A stretch of DNA of 64,000 bases from assembly GCA_025617745.1 (NCBI GenBank), contig CM046861.1, positions 16,093,563-16,157,562 of the forward strand, written 5' to 3'. The notes below the pieces were generated by a model. The model ran no database searches. It saw only the letters and a list, made by a program, of their open reading frames with translations, and was not told the origin of the DNA. The first letter of the stretch is position 1, and each line of letters starts with the position of its first letter. Source of the DNA: Heliocidaris erythrogramma. Taxonomy: Eukaryota; Echinodermata; Echinoidea; Camarodonta; Echinometridae. Below, in pieces: positions 12,501-24,500 of this stretch. The translations under genes were made by a program, and so were the position numbers.

Positions 12501-15500
12501 AGTATCGTTGTTCAACTGATGATAGTGCTCTGCTCGCTAACGCGATGACAGATGTGACGCCGCGGTCATTACGTTGGGTCAAAACGGCACCTAGTCCGAC
12601 CGGACTAGCATCTACAAGCAATTCAGTGCTGCTGGCGAAATCGAAATATGCCATCTTCGAACACGTTGCGAGACGTCGCTTGATTTCCTCAAATGCTTGT
12701 GATTGAAGATGAGACCATTCCCATGGAACATCAGCTTTCGTGAGTTCTCGTAAGGGCGCTGACACAGACGCGAGATCGGGGACAAACCTGGCACAATAAT
12801 TCACCATGCCGAGGAAGCTGCGAAGTTCCGCCACGCTTGTAGGGGGCGCGACTGCCTGGATCTCACGAACTTTCTCAGGATCTGGGGCCACTCCAGAGGC
12901 TGAGAACACATGACCGAAGTACACAACCTGTGGGACACGAAACTTGCACTTCCCGCGATTCAGTGTCAAGTTGACTTCACGAAGACGATTGAGACACGCG
13001 TGCAAACGTTGATCATGCTCCTCGCAAGTTCTGCCGAAAACTAGGATATCATCACTGATATTGATGATGCCTGGAAGATCCTGGAGCGTTGACTGGATCG
13101 TGTGTTGAAATACTTCAGCTGCTGATGCAAGACCAAAGTTAAGACGCTTGTATTGATAGAGGCCTGCATGCGTCGAAAATACAGTGTATTTCCTTGATTC
13201 CCGTGCGAGGGGAATCTGATGGTAACCAGAATTCATATCTAGCTTGCTGAAACATGCGGCACCGTTGAGAGCTGTTATGATATCATCAATCGTTGGTGTG
13301 ATATGACGCTCGCGTATGATTGCTTGATTGACTTTACGCATGTCCACACACAGACGGATTTCATTTGGATTATGAGGTTTGTGAACCGCAGTTATGGGTG
13401 AAACCCACGGAGTAGGCTGCTGCTCGACACGCTCGATGACATCTAGTTCAACTAGCCTTGCCAACTCTTTCTCAACTTGTTGACGCTGATGAAATGGGAT
13501 ACGCCTGTGTGGCATTGCAGAAGGCGTGGCTGTATCATCAATGTGTAGCTTGCACTCAAATGATGACAGCTTTCCCAAACCTTCAAAGCGGTCTGCATAT
13601 TCGCTCAGGAAATCTGGAACGTGGTTTGTTGCAGAACTAACATTGTACGCGATGGACACTAACCCAAGAGCTACTGCAGTATCCAAATTATGGAGAGTAT
13701 CACCGGGGTGCACGGTCACAAACACGACGCTGTGGATTGAAGAGTGTTTGTACGAAATGGTTGCTCCAAATGAACCAATAACATCTAACGGTGTAGAACT
13801 GCCATACGCGTAAATAGGAATGGTATTTGATTGAAGGGCTGGACGAGAACGAAGGCTGTTAAACGTTGGTAGTCCCATGATCGTGACAGAAGATCCGGTA
13901 TCAATGATACTCTGAACGGGAGAACCATTGATCAGAATTTCAACTAAGGGTTTCCTTGTAGACGGCTCATGAACATGAAATGCATAATCAGCAGAGGTGG
14001 GAGTAGCAGTGGACTGTGTAGCATTGGACTGTCCACTACTGGTACTGGTAGCGTCAGCAGTTTTGCTTTGGGCGGTTGCGAGTTGTCGCACAGAACGTTG
14101 AGCTGGTTGCTGACTAGTGCGTTTGCTGAGACAGTACTTTGAGAAATGATTCAATTTGCCACAACTATGGCAGACGATTCCTTTCGCTGGGCAGCCTTTA
14201 TCCCCTGTATGAGGAAATCTCCCACCACAGTTTCTGCAGACTGATCTCGAGCCAGAGGGTTTCTCCTTACCAGATCCTCGAGCCAGGTGAGTGTTATGCC
14301 TGCACTGACATGAGCAAGCCACTCGCGGTTGTGGTCTGACCAAGTTCACCTCAGAAGAATGCGGAGCGTTTGTCACATGCTCAATTTGTGTCGCGTGTTG
14401 ATCAGCAGCCTCATACATGAGAGCTGTCCTAAGTAACCCAACCAGCTTCAGCTTGGAACCCTCTCTCAGAGCATATCGTCGCAACTTTGATGAGACACAG
14501 TGTTGTATTATTTGCGACTTTACCTCGCCATCTTTGTCCACAAAGTTACATGACACTGCTAATCGCTGAAGGCGAGTATGGAATTCTGCAACTGATTCTT
14601 CAGCGAGTTGTTTGGCCTGTCGAAATGAGAAACGTTCAAATTCAACGTCTTTAATCCCCTCAGGGCAAAAGTGATCGGTCAGAGCCTTCTTGGTCAAGTC
14701 ATAAGTACTGCCTGGTGCTGGCGATATGGTATCAAAAATGTCTTGTACTTCCTCCCCGGAATAATGGAGGAGTAATGCACGTTTTTGACTGTCTTCAGTT
14801 ATTTGGAATGCTAGAAAGGCATTCTCAAGCCTTCTGATGTATTTCGGCCATCTACTTGGCAGTGTGTGCGGCTCGCTTGATACTTGAAACGACGGAAATG
14901 CAGGTATAGTAAACGAAGTCATGATGAATACACTCCACACATGAAACTGTAACTAGATCATTGTATACACACAACAGCGGATGGATTACATGTGTGTTTG
15001 CTACACGCTACACACGACACGGCGATAAAGCAAGTTCAACGCATCGGAGACAATTGCTCGAAATTTACTCTTACCAGCATTGTTGTCCGATCGAGAGTAT
15101 AGATTGCCGTTCAGAAATGTTTCTGGATCCGAAATTCAGAAGTTCCATTTGTCGGCAGGGTCGCCAATGTAATATTTGACATCATTAATGATGAGACATT
15201 AGTCGCTTTCGTATTCGGTGTGTTGATCGGTTTATTCGTTACCAAAAACCCTCGAGTATGGAATGCTATCTGTGATAAACATTCTACAGATACTACACTG
15301 CTTCCACAAGAAAGCATACTCTATTATCTCTTGTTTTCAATTTGTTCTGATGCTAAAGCTGACCACATTTTTAACATTTAGTTTAAAAATCCCATTTATT
15401 GTGGTTCCTCTTTCAAGCTCTCCTTTCTTTCAGCTTATCCAATAACAATAACATAACAATGTCTTAAAGGATGAAGAGTTTGTACAAATTGTAAATTTAT

Positions 15501-18500
15501 TAGTAATGTCATCAGTGCTGATTTTTGTGCCACTAGTACATTTGACAATAACTCTTGCTATATTGCTGTACTGTGGTTGAATCTAATGATATATTCTTGA
15601 AATTAAAATTTATCACTGCTGTGCAACAAGGTTTAGAATCTTATATATTAGATAGATTTTTAGTGTCAAATTTGAGTTTTATATCTATGTTTTGATGCTA
15701 AGTTGGGTATTATTTTATTTATTTTGTTTGAACAACCTCTCAACACAATGTATGTACCTGTTCGTGTTTCAGGAAAAATTTTAGGCCATACTTAAAGCGG
15801 AATCAAGTTTTACATTCTTTGGCCCGATTTGCTTCCCATGGCATAGAATGGGGTTCACTTTTAATACAAATCCATTTTAACTGACAACTTGTTTTCCTGT
15901 ACAGGAGAAGCGACAAGAGTTGCTCCATCTGTTTCATTGCGATCGAAGGAGAGACCTCACTGTTCTAAGGAAACAAAAGACGTGATGTGTGACAGGGATG
16001 ATGGGGTTAGTCCCTTTGAGAAGCCATCTCTACCTAGTCATCCATCAGAACCTGGTCATTCAAGAATGAAGCCTGATCTGACAAAGCTGAAAGATAACCA
16101 TGTGAGTTCCACTATATAATAAAGGTGGTCCGAAATTTGCTCTGGTGACCTTTGGTCCAGGCTTTCTTTCATCAAAGATGTAGGGTTAGGGTTTTGGTTG
16201 CTTCTATGATTGTCTGTGATGTCATTCTTAAGGGGTTTGTTTGCTTTTAGGCTCATACGTCCACCTGGGCCCTATTTCATAAAACATGTTATCAATAACA
16301 AGTCACAATATCTGTTATAAGCTACTGAAATCGTATCATTTGATTGGCTGAGAGCTCATTTGTGACTGGTGCAATTGTTATTGATAACAAGTTTTATTTT
16401 TATTTTTATAGATACACTGGTTTTTTTCTATGTAACAATAATTTTAATTGTTACTTTTTATGTACACAATGTATTACATTTTTAGAGGGGAGCTGTCTCG
16501 ACAAACCTGCGGTTTTTTACAGTAACCCTTTTTCCATTTGAATGTTATTCTGTACTCTTATTATAATTGTTCATTTTAAACTATTTTGATGGAAATAAAG
16601 TCTCTTTGAATTGAATTGAATTGAATTGAATTGAAATGGGGACCTGATATGATTTCTCTATTATCTATACTACCAGACAGTTGTTTCCCTCAACCCACTT
16701 TTATTCCCAAACTAATCGCTTACTTTGCCATTTGATATATCTTGTAGATTGGACATTCCAAGAATGTGGATGATCTGAGTAGAGAGTTAACCATATTGTA
16801 TCATCACTGTGATCATGCCTCCCTAACCAACAAGATGAACCATGCTGTGGAGTAAGAACCTCTCCTCCATTACCTGTTTTTTTATTATTCTTTCTCCTTT
16901 TCCCCTCGTTCCCTCCACTTCAGAATAGTTTTGTTTTCCATGCATGTCTATTTGGCATGTGGGTCAAACATTTTCATGACAGTTATTAATTTTTATTTTC
17001 CTAAGATATGGAATTTGCCAGTTAAACTGATTGTATTTAGATGCATTCTGTAGATGTCACATCCATCTTGCTTTTATTTTCTTTACCTTCTTTTCTGTTT
17101 CCTTCACAAATTTCTCCTTCATCTTCCAAGTAAATATCACATGACCTAAGTCAGGCTTCCTGAATCAAAGATAAATAGCCTAGACTACACAATAACTTCA
17201 TAATACCTGTAGTAAAGTGGGCTGGGGAAGTAAGGACAGTTTTGAATGTATTATCATGGAAATGTGGAATATTTTTGTATTGCTCAAGTCTCAGGAAACC
17301 TGTTTGATCTCCCTATTTTATCTTGTCTTGCTTAATTCCATTTAGGCTATTTTCCATGGAGGTGGCTGATATTCATATGTCAAAGAACATCAACAGGTAT
17401 TCAAAAATGCAAATGTTTTACTTTGTGAGTCTCTTAACATTTCAGCTACCATTTATTTTTGAAAGAACACATTATCTTTTTTCTGTCATATAACTAGTAA
17501 AGAGCTGTTCATGTGATATGCATGAATTACCACTGACAATTTCATGGTTCATTCTCTTATACTAACCAAGATGCGTTTATGTTCACAAAAAACTTACAAT
17601 GTGAGTGCCAGTACTGCTTTTGAGAAATTATATGCCATATCTCAAGAAATGTCATGATGTATAATGTACATGAAACTGTTGCATTATGCCTTTCCCAGAA
17701 ATCTATGGCATTTAACTTTTAACATTGGGTATGATTAAGTCTTTCTCTCTCTCTCTCTCTCTTCTTTTCTCTCTTTCTCTCTTACCTTGCAGTCTCATCT
17801 TATGCCATATTCTGTCTCTCATTTTCTCCTCTCTCCATCACTGTCTCCCCATTTGGTTTCTTCCATTCCCTTCCTCTCTATTGTTCTCTTTTTTGCAATC
17901 ATCTGAGGTGTGTTTCTCTGTAACCCTTTCTTGTCACCATTTCACAGAGCATCAGATGTTCTGACCTGCTTGCACAGTGTGATGTTGTATTTCCACTTCA
18001 AATGTGACATTTTGCATACAGATAAAAACCAGGTAAAATCAAAATATCATCAGTGTCAAGACAAATGTTATAGTTAGTATTTCTTATCAAATTCATACTT
18101 TGAAATACAGATTCAAGCTACAAAAGTTAAATGGAAATTTGTTTTGAAATATATAAAGACGTATTCAGTTTCTCTGAGACATAGCCAGTCTGTGACTATT
18201 GGTGAATTTTAAATTTAATCTTAACTTTTAAACTTGGTATTTCTAATTCAAAATTGAAAAAATATACATTTATTTGTTCATATATCTACATATTTTGTCT
18301 TGCAGGTACCCATCTGTAAAGATTCTGCCTACAAACAGCATATGGCTACCATGTTATCTCTCTACTGTAGTCTAAATATACTCATAACAAGGTAATATAC
18401 AGCGCATAAGTTCTCAATATACTGATATTATTTTGTTCATGAGTAGTCAAATATCTTATAGATAAAGATCCAGCCATAATGGTAGAAAGCCGTCTATCGA

Positions 18501-21500
18501 ATATTGTACTGCCGTTTAATCTTTGACCTTGCTTTGTTTGACTTTGAGGATCAAATGGGATGAAGAAAACTGCCTCAAGAAACTGCTGCGGCAAGCTTAA
18601 CCATTTTTATGTGTACAATTTTGGCAGGCAGGGTGAAAAAAAAGGAGCTGGATACAGAAATGTGAAGCGCACTATGCTTATATCAGGTGGTTTATCACGT
18701 CATGTGCGAACAAGGTTTTGAGTCACCTGGGTCCCGTTTCATAAAATTTGTTATCAATAACAAGTTACAATAATTGTTAAAAGGTACTGAAATCCATTAA
18801 TCTGATTGACTGAGAGAGAATTTGTGTGCATTTGTTACTGATACTAAGTTCTGTGAAACGGGGCCCAGGATATGGGTTCTTATCCCACCGCTGCCACCAT
18901 GAAATTTAACAGAGATTTAATACATTCAAGTTCATAAAACTTGGTATCAATAACAATTGCAACAAATCTGTGACAAATTTGCTTTCAGCCAATCAAATGC
19001 TTTGATTTCAGTAGCTTACAAAATTCATTGTGACTTGTTATGGATAGCAAGTTTTATGAAACGGGGGCCTGTTGGTGACCTGACATTTGGTGTGGTGTCA
19101 TTTGATCTGGGTTTCTTCTGTCAAAGATAGAGGATTAGAGTTAGAGTAGCAAATGGTTTTAGGTTAGGTTAAGGGCTAGGGTTGGGGTTAAGGTTTTGGT
19201 CCAGGGTTGGAATTCAGTTGAAGTAGGAAACTGACCACAGAACAAATTTGGCAAAAGCAGGTTTCGTGGAATCCTTCTATTTGTTGATACCCCAGCTGAA
19301 CGGGGACAGACAGCTAAACATTTTCTAAATATTCCAGCGAGAATGCTTCTAACCACAGTACACACTTATAAGGTGGGAAAAAGTGAAATTCCATAAGTTT
19401 TTACAAATGTATGTACGAATATGTGAAATTTTTCAAGCTAATATGACTGACGTATGATGAATTATTGATTTGCCAGGTCTGATTCAGAAAGAAGTCATTG
19501 CATGGCTCAGCATACACTATTCAAGGCTTGTCTTTTGCTCGATGATAAGGTGATATTGATGGATGTGATACTTCAGCTGTTAGTGAAACCAGAGCCAATC
19601 GATGCTCCCTTTCTTCATCTCTCACTGATGTAAGTAGGATCAGGGGGGCATTTTATGAAAGGACTTGTCAGATATTTTATCCGACAAATTTGCTCTCGGC
19701 CAATCAGATGCAAGGATTTCAGTAGCTTATAACAGTTGTCGGATAAAATATCCGACAACTTCCTTTCATGAAACGCTCCCCAGAACTCTTTTTTGCAGAG
19801 TTTTATAGTGTACTGTGATCCTAAACTCATTGAACTATGATTAGCTACATTCTACTGACTATGAAGTCTTAAACCTTTCATAAACCTTCACTCCCGTAGG
19901 TTTAATAATCATTACTATGGAAACTTAACTCTTCCGTATCATAAAGTAAACAAACAGAATGCCACTGCTTTTGGTATAAACTATTATAACTCTTAACAAT
20001 AAGGTGTTAAGATTATTTTATACATAAAGTATGTTAGATATTAAAACTCTTAGTTTTTACAAAATATATTTACTATTAGTTAAAGACCAAGCTTTGATTC
20101 ATAGTAGGAAACATACTTTTTTAATTAAAAAAAGTATGGTCGCTGATTGTCACAATGCACTCGTGAGCCTGGTGGCAGCTTTTGAGTGAAGGGTGATGTG
20201 ATTCTCCACTCAAGTACATATACATAGATTTAGATCTCTATCAAAAAGCCACCTTTCCCCTGACATCCCCATTTTATACATGAATTGCCATCACAATTTG
20301 AATATTATTTTCGTTTTCTCTGCTTCAGGCATTTGCTGAAACACCCTCCATTCCCATTCACACCTTCTTCATACATCAAACATATCCTTGTGTGTCGGTT
20401 AGCCAGATATATCTTACCGCAGAACAATTATCCAGAACTAACAAAACAACTTCAAGTGAGTACTTACTTCGTAATCTGCCTGTTTATATGTCAGTGTTTT
20501 AGTTTTCAACAGTTCCTGATAACAGTATGTACATTTTAATATATGGTATTGTTTTGTATTAAGTTACTTAGTGTAATATTTGTGTATATTCTTGGAAATA
20601 ACATGACATTCATAATTTTGTAATCTGTATTTGAAGTATACAATAAAAATTGATCCTGCCAAGTAAAGCTAAATTTGTGAAAACTTGCAGTTTAAAACAT
20701 ATGAGAATGAAAGACTTTTGAACTCCCTCTAGTAATTAATTGTTCATTAGGTTGTCTAAAAAATAGATTTATTCTCAGAGACATTGCATTGAGAGAATAA
20801 AAAAATACATTCACTAGAAAAATGATGAATTATCCATTGCAATATGTGACCCTCCACCACTAAGTCGGAAATTTGGGTTTTTTAATTTCAGCACAGTTTG
20901 AAAGCTTAGATTCTTAGCTTTAAAATGATATATAACTTGTGTTGTATAGGCTAAGCAAACCCTTATAAATTACAATGAGAATGTCCCAGTGTCAGACAGG
21001 CTAATGACCAAAACAATAGAGAAAACCGGCTCCAAAGAAGAGTGACCATTTAAGAGCGCCTAATCTGTGTCCTATTGTTTGTCGCACAAAAGGTTGAGTC
21101 AAAACTCCAAAGCCTACACTGTGAAGTACTCATTGGATTGGGTTGAAACTTTCCACACATTTAGAATAGATATATTTATTTCTTTCTGTAAATTTTAAAT
21201 ATCAGACAGTGCATAGTTTTTGAGCTATACCAGAAAAGCGATGTGAAGTACGATCCCAGCAAGCTGACTCACAAAGTTTGAATATCCAGGAAAAAATGGT
21301 CATTTTGAACGAGAGTAAAAACATATTTTAGCATGGTATTTTACCTGGAAATTTTGTCAGATGGTAGATTAATGAATTAACTTTCAGAAAATACAAAAGA
21401 AGAAACTTGAAATTTCCATCCCAAACAACCTTTTTCAGCTGTTTACTCTAAAACTCCCATTGCGACTTATTGGTCGTTTTGTGGTGGAGGGTCACATATG

Positions 21501-24500
21501 ATGAAAAGTTAGAAAGTTATTCAAACTCAAATATGTCACTCTCTTTATGTGTCTTGTAACTGCACTGTGGAATGTAATGTACCGGTAATAATTTTTTTTT
21601 TCAAAGTTCCTCTGGCATTTCTTCAGCATCAAGTTATCTTTTTTCATGATGGGACATCTCCATTAGTGCTCTGTATACAATAGTATTTGCTTTAATGCTT
21701 TCAATTTGTAATACACTGTACATCATTTTTCAATTTTCCATCTGATGCAGTCAAGCCTCAGTCTCTTACCTCCAGATGGCTTGAATACCTGGTTAAATGA
21801 CCACTGCCCACATCTGACATCCGAAATGTCACCCTACTTGCATGGTCATCAGATGACCAGTTATCTTCTGCAGATAGCCTCTTATGATCTCTGCCGTGAA
21901 CTTCAACAGGTCAGTCAGTCTCTCTGTAATGATAGTTTAACCCTCTCATTACCAAATTAAAATTTTGTCAATGTGTAGTACTGCTTTGAATGAAAAAAAG
22001 AATTTACTAAGTACTATTTTTCATTGTTTATCATTGTATAGTGGGAAAGCTGTGCCGCAAATTGCAATGTACAAATAATTTCCTGGTACTACAAAAATTT
22101 CAATATGGCACGAAAAAGAGACATGATAACAAAGCTTTTCGACCTGCACTCATCAGGTTATCATGCAGGTATGTAACAAATTATTCAAAATCAACTAGAT
22201 TATACTCGATGAACCCAGACGCAACCCGCACGCCGTAATTTCAGAATAATCGCAAAGCTTGGACGAACTCCTTTTGTCTACACTAAAGGGGTTAGTGCGA
22301 TTGAATGTAGGCGGCTTCCAGAAAGCGTAAATGCGCTGTGCTTCTGGCCCCAGACATAATCGAGAATTGATCGTCGGCATAGCTTTGTGCGCAAGCTGGA
22401 TTGTTCAGCAAATGGAGACCAATCGCTGAATCGCATTTGGCTGTCTTTGGTGTGTTAGCGTGCGTTTCCGATTTGCAGGCACTGACGGGCTGCGTGCGCT
22501 GATTGGTTGTACGGTTCCGAATAGTCGAGGCATCGCACCAGCACTGAAATTGGTAAATAACATTACTCAAGTGGGAGGTAGAAAACACAATGCGTGTCGA
22601 AACCGCGTAATAGCATTACTTATTCACTGGGCAATACACGAGATGGGACTCCTACTGTGCAACTTCATACAAGATTGGGCTCATTAGAAACTTAGTGTGC
22701 CGCGCCCGTAAGATTTGCTTCGAGTGCAAATTAGCTCCTGAAATCACGTACATTAAAACTATTCTCCTTGACAATGGTTACCCTAAGCATGTTGTATCTC
22801 GCACCATAACACGGACGCTGGAGGCGCGATCTAAATCTGACACCAGATTTGGACCTGCCAAGTGCCCTGTGTATCTCAAACTACCCTGGAGGGGTAAGGT
22901 ATCAGACAAATACGCCAGTCAGATCAAACACGCAGTGTCACGTTGCTATCACACGGTTTCGACACGCATTGTGTTTCTACAAACAGGATGCTACCGTCAA
23001 CTAGCAAGGATGTACTACCCACATCTCACTTGAGTAATGTTATTACCAATTTCAGTGCCGGTGAGATGCCAGGTACGTGGGCCGTACCTCTCAGCGGTTG
23101 GCTGATCACATTAAACAACACGTCCCCTCGACTATTCTGAACCGTACAACTAATCAGCGCACGCAGCCCGTCCGTGCCTGCAAATCGGAAACGCACGTTA
23201 ACAGACCAAAGACAGCCAAATGCGATTCAGCGATCGGTCTCCATTTGCTGAACAATCCAGCTTGCTCACAAAGCCATGCCAACGATCAATTCTCAATTAT
23301 GTCCCGGGCCAGAAGCGCAGCGCATTTACGCTTTCTGGAAGCTGCCTACATTCAATCGCACCATCCCCTTTTGTGTAGACAAAAGGAGTTCGTCCAAGCT
23401 TTACGATTGTTCTGAATTTACGGCGTCCGGGTTGCGTCGGAGTTCATCGAGTATAATATAGTTTATTTTGAGTACTTTGTTACATACCTGCGTGATAACC
23501 TGATGAGTGCAGGTCGAAAAGCTTCGTTATCATGTCTCTTTTTTCGTGCCACAATGAAATTGCAATGTTTTGTGCCACCTTTTTTTCTTCAAAGAATAGG
23601 ATTATAACTGTCATATTTACAATGTACTAGTGTGTGACATGTAAAGCATTCCATGAATAGCCAAGAAAAGAGAAGGTGGGAAGGTTTGCTAATTTTTTTC
23701 TGTATTTCCATTTTTTATCTTTCATGTTGATTTGTATTTGAGTATACATGTTTTTGTTCCATAATTACATAATAATATTAATGGTATTATTACATAGGCT
23801 TATAAAACAACTTTCATTTCGTCTGTTGAGAGCCAGAAGGGCATATGAGTTAACGCCCTTCTGGTTTCAAACAGACGATTTTCACTTTTAAGTGTTAAAC
23901 GACATATTTAAAATACAATCACATAGTTTCCTTGAGGATTATCCCTTGTAGCTTTCATATATAACCGTAACACAAAAAATAAACCTCTCCTGTTGTCTAC
24001 TGCAGAGTTTGTACAGCCGACCAGCATCAGTAAGTTTGGGCGCAGGAGTGGAAGCATCTGATAAAGTGGATGACGTTGCAGTTGGTACCCATTTCTGTGG
24101 TGCAGTCAATACAGATGGGAACCCTCCAGTCATTGCTGAGGTACAATTTTATGCATGCGTAATATTAATGATTAGACTGATGCAATTCCAATTTATCCCA
24201 ATTGTTGCATTATCAGTATGGCAGAATCTGGTATTTGGATGAAGGAAATTTACAAAAGCAAGATTAAACATAGAGATGAAAGAGGTCATAGGTGATGGAC
24301 AGAAGACAATTTTGAAGATTTTCATTTCTATGTAGACTGGTCTTTTTACTGATTACTTTTTAAAAAAGGAAAACTTTCTGTCCCTCGCAGTTAAAACAGT
24401 ACATGTACATGGATTATAAAAGTGTTTAAAGATTTGGGATAAATTCTTTCACCCATTATTTCGTTGTTGTACTTTGATTTTATTCCAAATGTAAGCATAG

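Larger units (their letters stand above)
9379..15302 (-). mobile_element. Ty3/gypsy-type LTR retrotransposon inserted in intron 3 of the unknown gene
   Basis: The element proper is 9384-15297 (5,914 bp), flanked by the 5-bp direct repeat CTGCT (9379-9383, 15298-15302). Its two 130-bp LTRs differ at one base, so it is a recent insertion. Coding is on the minus strand in the order Gag zinc knuckles, protease, reverse transcriptase, RNase H and integrase, the Ty3/gypsy order. Gag and Pol share one frame. One small deletion in RNase H breaks the frame near 12415. About 1.3 kb of AT-rich DNA without ORFs separates the pol end (10868) from the 3' LTR. It lies antisense to the host gene. Confidence 0.95.
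22105..23556. mobile_element. Two 5'-truncated Penelope-like elements arranged head to head
   Basis: Left copy on the minus strand (about 22620 down to 22105) and right copy on the plus strand (about 22690-23556), with 3' ends facing outward, form a large imperfect inverted repeat in intron 11 of the unknown gene. Both encode pieces of the Penelope GIY-YIG endonuclease region, and both end with the same 3' sequence (a hammerhead-like motif, then GTCTCTTT and CGTGCCA). Inverted and tandem partial copies are a known trait of Penelope-like insertions. Neither copy retains the reverse transcriptase core. Confidence 0.85.

Noticed and set aside
19140-19210. Telomere-like GGGTTAGGGTT stretches (also near 8935, 16185, 31500 and 57185)
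   Set aside because: They are short, degenerate and mixed with GGTTAAGG variants; such TTAGGG-rich patches are common in invertebrate introns and do not show a telomere fusion.
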